A DNA stretch of 64,000 bases. Origin: Fodinibacter sp963747405. GTDB taxonomy: Bacteria > Actinomycetota > Actinomycetes > Actinomycetales > Dermatophilaceae. A program made the translations under genes and the position numbers. This document shows, in pieces, positions 34,781 to 45,036 of the stretch (within the stretch, counting starts at the first letter, position 1; each line of letters starts with the position of its first letter). The notes under the pieces are model-generated. The model did not search any database. It saw only the letters and a program-made list of their open reading frames with translations, and had not been told where the DNA came from. The DNA is taken from assembly GCA_963747405.1 (NCBI GenBank), contig CAVVFG010000022.1:31726-95725 (forward strand). Reading direction: 5' to 3'.

Positions 34781-36391
34781 TCAGTAGCGACCGGCGGACG
34801 TGCGCTTGGTGAACTGGGTGTCCCACGTGCGCACCGCGGCGGCACCCGGCGCCGCGGCACCCGGTGAGGCCGCGCGCAGCGAGGGGGCGGCGGCGCGCGC
34901 CGCGAGTGTCGTCAGCGTGGGCCTGGACCCCGTGAACAGCCAGGCGTCGAACAGGTCGTCGAGCTGCTGCCCCGAGACCCGCTCGGCCAGCGCGATGAAC
35001 TGCGCGGTCGTCCCGGTGCCTCCCCCACGCTCCTGCACCCACTGCCGGGCGATCCGCCAGAAGGCGTCGTCGCCCACCCGGCTGCGCAGCGCCTGGAGGG
35101 TCATGGCGCCGCGCAGGTAGACCGGGTCGCCGAACAGGTCGTCGTGCGGCGGCTGCCCGACGACGAACGCCCAGAACGGGTCACCGGCAGGGATGCCGGT
35201 GTAGTAGAAGTCGAAGGCGTCCTGGGGGGTGAACTGGCCCTCGTGCTCCGCCCAGATCCACTCGGCGTAGGTGGCCCAGCTCTCGTTGAGCCAGATGTCC
35301 TGCCACTGCCGCAGCGCCACGTGGTCGCCGTACCACTGGTGGGCGAGCTCGTGCGCGAGCACGCTGTCACCGCCGTCGGGCCAGAAGTACTTCGAGTACA
35401 CCGGCCGGGTCTGCGTCTCCAGGGCGAAGAACAGGTCGGACTGGTCGTCGATGATGGCGCCGACCGTGTGGAACGGGTAGTGGCCGAACGACGACTGCAG
35501 CACGCCGAGCACCTCGCTCTGGCGCTCCAGCGAGGAGCGGATGGACGGGCCGTAGACCGGGTGGGCGAGCAGGTCGGGGTCGACCGCGTTGTAGACCGGG
35601 ATGCCGGATGCCGTGCGGCCCCGCTGCACGTCCCACTTCCCGATGTCGATGGTGGCCAGGTAGCTCGACATGGGCTCGGGTGCGTGCCAGTCGAACCGGG
35701 TGCTGTTGCCGCGAGTGCGCTGGCCGGCGAGGAACCCGTTGGCCACGACCCCGAGCCCGCGCGGCACCGTGACATGGAAGTCGTAGGCCGCCTTGTCCCG
35801 CGGGTGGTCGTTGACCGGGAACCACCCGGCGGCGACGTCGGGCTGGCCGGCCACCGTCGCGCCGTCGTCGGTGGCCATGAAGCCGGTGCGCAGCGAGGTG
35901 TTGCCCAGCGGCAGGACGAACTCCTTGGGCACGCCGGAGTACGAGATCCGCACCTGGATCGAGCTCCCCGCCCGGATCTTGTGCTTCGGCGTGACGACCA
36001 GCTCAGCACCGCGGCGGGCCCAGGTGGCGCGGGAGCCGTTGACCTCGAGCCGGCGGATGGTCATGCCGTCGAAGTCGAGGTCGAAGCGAGACAGGTTCTG
36101 GGTCGCCTTCGCCGAGATGACGGTGGTCGCCGACCAGACGTCGGTTGCCGGGTCGTAGGTGCCGGTGATGTCGTAGTGCCGCACGTCGTAGCCCCCGTTG
36201 CCCGCGAGGGGGTAGTAGCGGTCCCCGACCCCCGGTGCTCCCGCCGTGAAGCGACCGTGGCCGTGGCCGTCCTCGTGGTCGTGGTCGTGGTCGTCTGCGC
36301 TGGCGAGTGGTGCGCTGAGGGCGAGCGCCGTCGTCGCCGCCGCGACGACCGACGCGGTCAGGACCGCCCGGGTGCGCGCTCGTGCATTCAT
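34781..36391 (-). CDS. Secreted M1-family metallopeptidase
   Basis: The 536-aa protein starts at ATG 36391. A signal peptide (about 1-31, ending LASA) is followed by a histidine/aspartate-rich stretch (DDHDHDHEDGHGHG) that could bind metal. The N-terminal M1 beta domain spans about 50-270. The zinc site is H347-E348-L-A-H351 (HELAHQWYGDH) with the third ligand Glu370 in NESWATY. The family GxMEN-like exopeptidase loop appears altered here (DDQSDLFFALETQ precedes), so specificity is uncertain. The C terminus is Ala-rich. Confidence 0.9.
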   Translation of the reverse strand: MNARARTRAVLTASVVAAATTALALSAPLASADDHDHDHEDGHGHGRFTAGAPGVGDRYYPLAGNGGYDVRHYDITGTYDPATDVWSATTVISAKATQNLSRFDLDFDGMTIRRLEVNGSRATWARRGAELVVTPKHKIRAGSSIQVRISYSGVPKEFVLPLGNTSLRTGFMATDDGATVAGQPDVAAGWFPVNDHPRDKAAYDFHVTVPRGLGVVANGFLAGQRTRGNSTRFDWHAPEPMSSYLATIDIGKWDVQRGRTASGIPVYNAVDPDLLAHPVYGPSIRSSLERQSEVLGVLQSSFGHYPFHTVGAIIDDQSDLFFALETQTRPVYSKYFWPDGGDSVLAHELAHQWYGDHVALRQWQDIWLNESWATYAEWIWAEHEGQFTPQDAFDFYYTGIPAGDPFWAFVVGQPPHDDLFGDPVYLRGAMTLQALRSRVGDDAFWRIARQWVQERGGGTGTTAQFIALAERVSGQQLDDLFDAWLFTGSRPTLTTLAARAAAPSLRAASPGAAAPGAAAVRTWDTQFTKRTSAGRY

Positions 36392-36437
36392 CGTTCCTCC
36401 CCTGGTACCCCGCCCCGAACGACGGGAACGATTCACG

Positions 36438-37646
36438 CTACTGCCGCGCCCCGGCGCTTTCCACCGCTGCGGCGGCACCCCCGTCGCCGGCCGGCTCGAA
36501 GGCCTCGACGGCCAGCACGGTGGGCAGGTGGCGGGCGATCTCCGCCCACGACTCGCCCTCGTCGGTGCTGGCGAACACCGAGCCGGTGTTCGTGCCGAAG
36601 TAGACCCCGGCGCGCTCGCGGCGGTCGCCGCTCATGCTCTGGCGGAGCACCGTGAAGAAGCACGCTTCCTGGGGCAGGCCGGCGCGCAGCGCCTGCCAGG
36701 AGGCACCGGCATCCCGTGAGCGCCACACCGCTGCGGCGGCATCCGGCGGGTAGCGACCCTCGGTGTCACCGTTGAGCGGCAGGGTCCAGATCGTGCGTGC
36801 GTCTCGCGGGTGCGCCCACAGTGGGAAGCCGAAGGTCGACGGCAGCCCGGTCGTGATGTCGTTCCAGCTGCGGCCACCGTCGGACGAGCGCCAGACCCCG
36901 TGGTGGTTCTGCTGGTAGAGCGCCTCGCCGTCGCCGGCGGCCCGCTCGACGTGGTGCACGCAGAAGCCGGTGTGTCCGTCGGATGCCGCCGCAGGGTGAG
37001 CGGGCCCCTCCCCGTCGCTCGGGTCGGCGAGGTCGTTGCGCCGCTCCCACGTCACGCCGCCGTCCTGTGTGGCGAAGACCCCGGCGGCGGAGATGCCCAC
37101 CCACAGCTTCTCGGGGTCGCCCGGGTCGGCGACGATGGTGTGCAGCACCAGCCCGGCGGCGCCGGGGCCCCACTCCGACGCCGAGGGGTGGTCGGTGAGG
37201 CCCTTGACGGTCTCCCAGGTCTCGCCGTCGTCGTCACTGACGAGCAGGGTCGCCGGCTTGGTGCCGGCGTAGAGGCGGGTTCCCACCCGGGCCAGCGACC
37301 ACACCTGCGAGAAGCGGTCGCCGAAGGGTGCCGGCGACTCGGTCCAGCCGATCGACGCGGCGAACCCCGGGTCGTCGGCCGCCCAGGCGTCCACCTGGCC
37401 CGTCGTCAACCTGCTGAGCCGCCAGGTGTGGCCGCCGTCGTCGGACCGCCAGACCCCGGCACCCGACCAGTCGCCACCGCCCCCGGCCCAGATGGTGCCC
37501 GTGGCGGGGTCGCCGATGACGTGGTTGACCGGCCACCCGTCGCAGTACGGACCGCGCACGGTCCAGCGACTGCGACCCTCGTCGCCGTCGAGCACGAAGG
37601 CGCCCTTCGTGGTGCCCACCAGCAGGTGGATCGGTCCGTCGGACAT
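36438..37646 (-). CDS. BNR/Asp-box repeat beta-propeller protein
   Basis: The 402-aa protein starts at ATG 37646 (MSDGPIHLLVGTTKGAFVLD). Asp-box motifs recur: SDDGGHTWRLS, SDDDGETWETV, TQDGGVTWERR, SSDGGRSWNDI, SRDAGASWQAL and STDEGESWAEI, implying a six- or seven-bladed propeller like photosynthesis-assembly Ycf48 and sialidase folds. There is no signal peptide and no sialidase active-site arginine cluster is evident, so it is not called a glycosidase. Function unknown. Confidence 0.85.
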   Translation of the reverse strand: MSDGPIHLLVGTTKGAFVLDGDEGRSRWTVRGPYCDGWPVNHVIGDPATGTIWAGGGGDWSGAGVWRSDDGGHTWRLSRLTTGQVDAWAADDPGFAASIGWTESPAPFGDRFSQVWSLARVGTRLYAGTKPATLLVSDDDGETWETVKGLTDHPSASEWGPGAAGLVLHTIVADPGDPEKLWVGISAAGVFATQDGGVTWERRNDLADPSDGEGPAHPAAASDGHTGFCVHHVERAAGDGEALYQQNHHGVWRSSDGGRSWNDITTGLPSTFGFPLWAHPRDARTIWTLPLNGDTEGRYPPDAAAAVWRSRDAGASWQALRAGLPQEACFFTVLRQSMSGDRRERAGVYFGTNTGSVFASTDEGESWAEIARHLPTVLAVEAFEPAGDGGAAAAVESAGARQ

Positions 37647-37797
37647 CACAGGTCCTCCCCGGTGCTCGGCCACCCTCCGCGGCGCAGGGCGGTCCGACCC
37701 AGTGTTCCGACCCTTGCGGAGCCCGGCAAGCCCCGGGTCGTGCCGGAGGCAGCCGAAGGCGTCCCCCGGGCGAACCGCACCGTCACGCTGGTCCGGG

Positions 37798-38184
37798 TCA
37801 GCGGTGAGGGGGTGGGGCGTGCGGCACGTTCACCGTGGGGATGCCGGTCCCGCACCGGGCGATGACGGCCAGCGACGCTTCCCGGCCGGGGTTGGACTCC
37901 CGGTGCACCGTGAAGGCCGGCACCCGCACGTAGTCGCCCGCCACGGCATCCACCCAGCCCTCGACGCCTTCGCACTCGAGGCGGAGCACGCCGCGCACCA
38001 CGTAGAGCATCGAGGAGTTGGAGTCGTGGTGGTGCCACCCCGAGAAGGCGCCGGGCTCGGTCACCACCTGGCCCGCCCACAGCCCCGGCGCCTCGAACGC
38101 GCGCCAGCGCAGCATCCCCGGCGTCGGGTCGGCCTCGAGCAGCTCCTCGTCACGGATGACGCGCACCGGCTCGGGCAGCTCCAT
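37798..38184 (-). CDS. Cupin-domain protein
   Basis: The 128-aa single-domain cupin starts at ATG 38184. The first metal-binding motif is GAFSGWHHHDSNSSMLYVVRG (His-His and the later position are ligands), and the second is GDYVRVPAFTVHRESN. The dioxygenase, isomerase or sensor role cannot be told. It is transcribed on its own between the BNR and Hcp genes. Confidence 0.85.
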   Translation of the reverse strand: MELPEPVRVIRDEELLEADPTPGMLRWRAFEAPGLWAGQVVTEPGAFSGWHHHDSNSSMLYVVRGVLRLECEGVEGWVDAVAGDYVRVPAFTVHRESNPGREASLAVIARCGTGIPTVNVPHAPPPHR

Positions 38185-38330
38185 CCGGCCACGCTAGCCC
38201 GCTGCCGGGATGCCGTCCACGAGTGGCCACGCCGCCGGGGAAGCCACGCACGCCGTGCGGCACGGGGCAGTGACCGACACTTCCTGGCCCGCCGAGTGGG
38301 GGCCGGCACCCCGGCGAGGCTGGACACCCC

Positions 38331-38816
38331 TCAGCCGGCGTGCTGGGCCCGGACGTCGTAGACGAAGTGGATGCCGGCTTCCAGCGCGCCGTCGGATCGC
38401 CGCGGCCGGTACTGCAGGTCGACCTTCGTGAACGTGAGGGCGACCTCCTCCACGCCGACGTCCGCCTCCGCTGCGAGGCTCGCGGCGACGCTGGTGACGA
38501 CGACGTCGGTCATCGTGACGACCAGGTGGTCCTGCTGCTGTGGTCCCCCGTGGCGCACGCTGATCGTCGCGTCGCCGAGCCGCTCGCCGGTGGCGCACGC
38601 CGTCATCAGCAGCGGCGACGCCATGTCGACGACATGGGTGAAGGTGAGGTCGCGGAAGACCGCCTTGCCGACGCCGGCACCCGCCCCCGGGCCTGCGGCG
38701 ACGGCCGCGTGCGACACCCCCCACGACCAGGTCAGCACGTCGATGTGGTCCCGGTGCGTGGCGTCTCGCGACTCACCCGCGATCGCACCGATGCGAGCGA
38801 ATATCGACATGCCCAT
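38331..38816 (-). CDS. Orphan Hcp-like (type VI tube protein family) protein
   Basis: The 161-aa protein starts at ATG 38816, with AGGAGG 5 bases upstream. The pattern HRDHIDVLTWSWGVSHA near 20, FRDLTFTHVVDMASPLLMTA near 53, and GDATISVRHGG, ALTFTKVDLQYRP is that of the Hcp1 family (beta-barrel ring). No sheath, VgrG, TssM or ClpV gene lies in the window, and the species is Gram-positive, so classical type VI secretion is excluded here. Other roles such as a stand-alone ring or eCIS-related part are open. Confidence 0.82.
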   Translation of the reverse strand: MGMSIFARIGAIAGESRDATHRDHIDVLTWSWGVSHAAVAAGPGAGAGVGKAVFRDLTFTHVVDMASPLLMTACATGERLGDATISVRHGGPQQQDHLVVTMTDVVVTSVAASLAAEADVGVEEVALTFTKVDLQYRPRRSDGALEAGIHFVYDVRAQHAG

Positions 38817-38898
38817 GGCATCCTCCTGGTCCTCGGCCGGCTGGGCCCACGGTGGTCGCGGAGGCGACCGCGGTCAACCGCAGCCGTGTGAAGCGTCG

Positions 38899-39936
38899 CT
38901 ATCGCCCCTGAGCGGCCGGCACGCGGGGGTCGTCCGCGCCCTCGTCGGGCAGAAGTGATCGTTGGTCGAGCACGTAGAGCAGCCCGAATGCCGGCACGAG
39001 CACCAGCGCCGCGAGCGTGGTGGCCACGAGGACGGCGGTGATCGTGCCGGAGGGCGCCGCGCCCGCGGTGATGGTGAGCGTCTCGGGCAGCAGGTAGTCC
39101 CACTGGGCCACGGCCCAGGCGAGGATGACCGAGCCGACCGCGACGACCGCCACGAGGCGAGCGCCGCGGCGCGCGTGGCGCAGCAGCAGCACCAGCGCAC
39201 CGGTGCCGCAGAGCACCGACACGGCCACGACAGGCAGGGCGCGGGAGGTGAGCCCGTCGTAGAGGTAGGGGGCATCGCCGGAGACCACGAAGATGCCGAC
39301 CACGCCGACGAGGCCGGCCGCGACCGCAGCGGCGGCGGCCCGGCGTCGGAAGTAGCCGACCATGCTGTCGTCGGCGAGCCGCCGGGCGTCTGCGACGAGG
39401 AAGAACGAGGCGAGGTAGGCGCACAGGCTGACCGCGAGCAGCCCGGCGATCACCGAGGTCGGGTTGACCCAGGAGCTCCACGGGTCGCCGGCGACGCCGC
39501 CGGCTGGGACCCGGCCCGAGGCGACACCGCCGATGACCGCGCCCAGGCAGTAGGGCACCAGCACCGAGGAGAGCGCGAAGGCGGCACCGAAGGCGCGCCG
39601 GTCACGGGTGCGCAGTACCGCCTTGCGGAAGGCGAACCCGGCCCCGCGCAGCACGACCCCCAAGGCGGCGAGGGTCAGCGGCACGAACATGGTCAAGGTG
39701 ATCGAGGCGTAGGCCTGCGGGAAGCAGGTCCACAGCACCACGAACACGAAGATCAGCCAGACGTGGTTGGCCTCCCACACCGGGGCGATCGAGTGGTCGA
39801 TCACCTCCCGGGGCCGCTCACCGCGCTGCGCCCCGCCGGCGATCAGGTCCCAGAAGCCGGCCCCGAAGTCGGCGCCGCCGAAGACGGCGTAGAGCGTCAT
39901 CGCGACCACGAGCACGACGGCGGCGGCGGTGCTCAT
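38899..39936 (-). CDS. cydB: Cytochrome bd quinol oxidase subunit II
   Basis: The 345-aa membrane protein overlaps cydA by 4 bp (ATGA at 39933-39936). It has about nine transmembrane helices, with the early CydB signature FGGADFGAGFWDL and WEANHVWLIFVFVVLWTCFP. Together with CydA it oxidises quinol and reduces O2 with high affinity. No cydDC genes follow; the strand continues to the Hcp gene after 82 bp. Confidence 0.93.
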   Translation of the reverse strand: MSTAAAVVLVVAMTLYAVFGGADFGAGFWDLIAGGAQRGERPREVIDHSIAPVWEANHVWLIFVFVVLWTCFPQAYASITLTMFVPLTLAALGVVLRGAGFAFRKAVLRTRDRRAFGAAFALSSVLVPYCLGAVIGGVASGRVPAGGVAGDPWSSWVNPTSVIAGLLAVSLCAYLASFFLVADARRLADDSMVGYFRRRAAAAAVAAGLVGVVGIFVVSGDAPYLYDGLTSRALPVVAVSVLCGTGALVLLLRHARRGARLVAVVAVGSVILAWAVAQWDYLLPETLTITAGAAPSGTITAVLVATTLAALVLVPAFGLLYVLDQRSLLPDEGADDPRVPAAQGR

Positions 39937-41384
39937 CGCCCGCGCGCCTCGAGCTCGTCGGCCACCCGGCTGGGGCCGTAGGGCACGTTCGCCTCGTCCA
40001 CGGCCCCGCCGGCCTCGCCCGCCTCGTCGCGGTGCCGGTATCGGCGGCTCATCCCGCGCAGCACCAGCACGGTGGTGACCCCGAGCCCCACGTACAGGAT
40101 CACGACGCCGATGAAGGTGACCCAGATGCCGGTGTTCGCCGTGGCGGCGTCGTCGACCTTCATCAGCTCCCAGACGATCCACGGCTGCCGGCCCACCTCG
40201 CTGACCGTCCATCCGGCCTCGAGCGCGACCACGGACAGCACGCCCGAGATGGCGGCCAGGCGCAGGAACCAGCGGCTGCCCGGCATCCGCCGACGGAAGA
40301 CCCAGCTGGCCCACCACCACAGCGAGAGCAGGAACAGGAGGGTGCCCACCCCGATCATGACGTCCCAGGCCAGGTGGGTGACGTTGACCGTGCCGTTCGT
40401 GGGACGGTCCGCGGCGGGGATCTCGTTCAGGCCCATCACCACCGTCGAGGTCCCGGTGCTCGGGTCGGACAGCACCGACGCCAGCCCCGGGATCGGGATG
40501 CCGCCAGTGACCTGCCCCTGGGCGTCGAGGTGGCCGAAGAGGATCTCCGGCACGTCGCTGCCGGTCTGGGTGACCATCTCGATCGCCGCGAACTTCGCCG
40601 GCTGCTCCTGGTACACCCACCGCGCCAACCCGTCACCCACCCCCATCTGGATCGGGGTGGCGACCGCCGCCACGCAGAACCCGATGATGAACCCGAGCCG
40701 GTGGTACCGGTCGCGGCGGCCCCGCAGCATCCCGACCGCGTACACCGACGCGATGAGGAAACCGCCGACCATGTACGCGGCCACCACCATGTGCGCCGCC
40801 ATCAGCGGCATCGCGCTGTTGAAGATCACCCCCACCGGGTCGACCTCGACGACCGCCCCCGTGGAGTCCAGGGTGACCCCCTCCGGGGCGTTCATCCACG
40901 CGTTGGCCGCCACGACCGACACACTGCCGAGGATGCCGGTCACCGCGATGGGCACGCCGGTCCAGAAGTGCGGCCACGGGCGCAGCCGACGCCACCCGAA
41001 GATGTAGATCGAGATGAAGATGGCCTCGAGGAAGAAGAAGATCCCCTCGAACGCGAACGGCACCCCGAACGCCGCCCCCCATTGGCCCATGAACGTCGGC
41101 CACAGCAGCCCGAACTCGAAGGACAGCACCGTGCCGGTCACGGCGCCGACCGCGAACGTGACCGCCATGTAGGTCGACCAGCGCTGGGCCAGCCGCATCG
41201 CGTCGGCGTCGCCGTGCCGGATGCCGCGGTAGTTCGCGATCAGCGCCATCACCGCCCACGAGACCCCCAGCGGCACCAGCACGATGTGGAAGGCGAGCGT
41301 GAAGGCCATCTGCGACCTCGCCCATGGCACCGGATCGACCGCGAGCGGCACGACGGCGGTCGACAGGACATGGAGCAGCGTCAC
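39933..41384 (-). CDS. cydA: Cytochrome bd quinol oxidase subunit I
   Basis: The 483-aa protein starts at GTG 41384. The heme ligand His33 lies in FTLAFHIVLVPLG, and FEGIFFFLEAIFISIYIFGW and AWMNAPEGV are conserved blocks; the haem b595/d helix HMVVAAYMVGGF lies near 195. The Q-loop is short. The subunit gives a quinol-oxidising terminal oxidase that does not pump protons. Transcription starts in the 278-bp divergent region shared with the GH15 gene. Confidence 0.94.
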   Translation of the reverse strand: MTLLHVLSTAVVPLAVDPVPWARSQMAFTLAFHIVLVPLGVSWAVMALIANYRGIRHGDADAMRLAQRWSTYMAVTFAVGAVTGTVLSFEFGLLWPTFMGQWGAAFGVPFAFEGIFFFLEAIFISIYIFGWRRLRPWPHFWTGVPIAVTGILGSVSVVAANAWMNAPEGVTLDSTGAVVEVDPVGVIFNSAMPLMAAHMVVAAYMVGGFLIASVYAVGMLRGRRDRYHRLGFIIGFCVAAVATPIQMGVGDGLARWVYQEQPAKFAAIEMVTQTGSDVPEILFGHLDAQGQVTGGIPIPGLASVLSDPSTGTSTVVMGLNEIPAADRPTNGTVNVTHLAWDVMIGVGTLLFLLSLWWWASWVFRRRMPGSRWFLRLAAISGVLSVVALEAGWTVSEVGRQPWIVWELMKVDDAATANTGIWVTFIGVVILYVGLGVTTVLVLRGMSRRYRHRDEAGEAGGAVDEANVPYGPSRVADELEARGR

Positions 41385-41583
41385 GGTCGCTCACCACCGG
41401 TTGTCTGTCGCGTGTCCATGGCCTCGTCCCTGTCAGCCCCGGCCTCGAAGGGCCACTGGCGCGTCACTCGATCTGCCCTCCACTGCACGACTCACCGTGA
41501 CCGTTCGGGGGGCCGGCCGGCATCCCCCCATCCGGGTGAGTGGGCGACGGGTCTGGAGGCGCAGCAGGATGCGCCGGACGGTT

Positions 41584-41600
41584 TCACACCAAAGGGGTGA
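41584..41600. promoter_or_regulatory. Candidate operator in the cydAB-GH15 divergent region
   Basis: TCACACC (41584-41590) and GGGGTGA (41594-41600) form an inverted repeat with one mismatch and a 3-nt spacer. It is 63 bases before the GH15 GTG. A redox regulator such as Rex is a natural idea for a cyd promoter but the TTGTGAA-type consensus is not matched, so the factor is unknown. Confidence 0.3.
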
Positions 41601-41662
41601 TGCCGGACGGTGCGGGGCGGGCCCATCGTCGTTACCGGGTCAACCAACTGAGGAGGTCAACG

Positions 41663-43525
<1,863 letters not shown>

Positions 43526-43562
43526 CCAGGCACCGCCCGGCACCACAGGGAAGGGGACCCGC

Positions 43563-43688
43563 CATGGCCCTCCAGGAGTCGCCTGCGCTCCGTTCCGCCA
43601 TCCCCGCACGCCTCGACCGGCCGACCGATGGCCGCCGCGAGGCCACTGAGGGCCCGCTCATTGCCGCTGGAGGTGGCGGCCGTGGCTG
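43563..43688 (+). CDS. Possible 41-aa leader peptide
   Basis: ATG 43563 has a purine-rich AGGGAAGGGG upstream. The 41-codon frame (MALQESPALRSAIPARLDRP, then Arg/Gly-rich) ends in TGA at 43686-43688, overlapping the GTG start of the NDH-2-like gene at 43682. The arrangement would couple translation of the two. The peptide has no recognisable family and could be chance. Confidence 0.35.
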
Positions 43689-45025
43689 ACAGGGTGCTCG
43701 TCCTGGGCGGTGGGATGGCCGGGGTGGCCTGCGCACGTGAGCTGGGCGCTCAGGGCGTCGAGGTGACCCTGGTCGACCGCAACGACTACCACCAGTTCCA
43801 GCCCCTGCTGTACCAGGTGGCCAGCTCGCAGCTGCCGGCCGAGGACATCGCCCGCCCGCACCGCACGATCTTCCGGGACCAGGACAGTGTCGAGGTGGTG
43901 ACCGCCGAGGTGACCGCAGTCGACGTCTCCACGCGCAGCGTGTCCCTCGCCGATGGCCGCGCCCTGACCGGCGCATACCTGGTGCTCGCCGCCGGCGCGC
44001 AACCGAACTTCTTCGGCGTCCCCGGCGCCGCGGAGCACTCCTTCCCGCTGTACTCGGTGGCGGACGCGGAGCGCCTGCGGATCCATCTGCAACGGCTCAT
44101 CCAGGAGGCGATGGCCGAACGGTCACCGGCGGCCATGAGCACGCTCGACGTGGTCGTGGTCGGGGGCGGCCCGACCGGCGTGGAGACGGCCGGGGCGTTG
44201 GCCGAGCTGCTGACGGCCCTGCACGAGACCGGCCGTCTCCCCCATCCCGGCCGGGTCACCCTGGTCGACCGCGGGGCCAGCCTGCTCGGCCAGTTCTCGA
44301 GCAGTGCGCACACCTACGCCCTCGAGCGGCTCACCCGCGCCGGGGCCGAGGTGCGGCTCGGTACCGGTGTCCGGGCCGTCCACCCCGACCGTGTCGACCT
44401 CGACGACGGAAGCAGCGTCCCGACGCGCACCGTCGTCTGGGGCGGCGGCGAGTCGGGTGCGTCGGTCCTCGAGGCAGGCGTGCCGGCCACCGGCCGGGGC
44501 GGCCGCATCGACGTGGGACGCGACCTGGCCGTGCCGGGCTTCCCGGGCGTCTACGCCGTGGGCGACGTGGCCAACATCCCCTCGGGCGAGGGTCCGCGCG
44601 AGGGACCCTTGCCCCAGCTGGGGTCGGTGGCCCAGCAGTCCGGCAAGTGGGCCGGGGCCAACATCGTCCGCGGCCTGAGGGGGGAGCCGGCCCGGCCGTT
44701 CGAGTACAGGGACAAGGGGATCATGGCGATGATCGGCCGCAATGCGGCTGTCGCAGAGGTCGGCCGGCACCGGCACGAGGTCGAGGGCCCGCTCGCGTTC
44801 GCGGCGTGGCTGGGGGTCCATGCGGCTCTGTTGAGTGGCGTGCACAGCAAGACCGACGCCTTCCTGGAGTGGGCCTGGGACTACTTCGAGCGCGACCACG
44901 CGGCCACCGTCGAGGCTTTTGCCGCACCCCGGCGCCTTGCCTGGGCCGACCACACGGAAGACCTGCCCCACATCGTCCTTGAGCCCTATCGGGCCACTGA
45001 CTCCGCTGACCAACAGTTGACCTGA
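43682..45025 (+). CDS. NDH-2-like NAD(P)H:quinone oxidoreductase
   Basis: The 447-aa flavoprotein starts at GTG 43682, chosen for GGAGG at 43669-43673 and for opening directly on the FAD motif (VLVLGGGMAGVACARELG). A second Rossmann motif VVVVGGGPTGVETAGALAE lies near 160, and the FAD-binding GVYAVGDVAN near 290. NDH-2 features include NDYHQFQPLLYQVAS and PQLGSVAQQSGKWAGANI. It is a peripheral-membrane enzyme that passes electrons from NADH to quinone without pumping. It lies between the GH15 and GMC genes, 11 bp before the latter. Confidence 0.88.
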   Translation: MADRVLVLGGGMAGVACARELGAQGVEVTLVDRNDYHQFQPLLYQVASSQLPAEDIARPHRTIFRDQDSVEVVTAEVTAVDVSTRSVSLADGRALTGAYLVLAAGAQPNFFGVPGAAEHSFPLYSVADAERLRIHLQRLIQEAMAERSPAAMSTLDVVVVGGGPTGVETAGALAELLTALHETGRLPHPGRVTLVDRGASLLGQFSSSAHTYALERLTRAGAEVRLGTGVRAVHPDRVDLDDGSSVPTRTVVWGGGESGASVLEAGVPATGRGGRIDVGRDLAVPGFPGVYAVGDVANIPSGEGPREGPLPQLGSVAQQSGKWAGANIVRGLRGEPARPFEYRDKGIMAMIGRNAAVAEVGRHRHEVEGPLAFAAWLGVHAALLSGVHSKTDAFLEWAWDYFERDHAATVEAFAAPRRLAWADHTEDLPHIVLEPYRATDSADQQLT

Positions 45026-45036
45026 GGGAGAACGAC

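Noticed and set aside
36438..37646. Sialidase (exo-alpha-glycosidase) assignment for the Asp-box protein
   Set aside because: Asp-boxes are clear, but no signal peptide and no catalytic Arg triad or Tyr/Glu pair could be identified.
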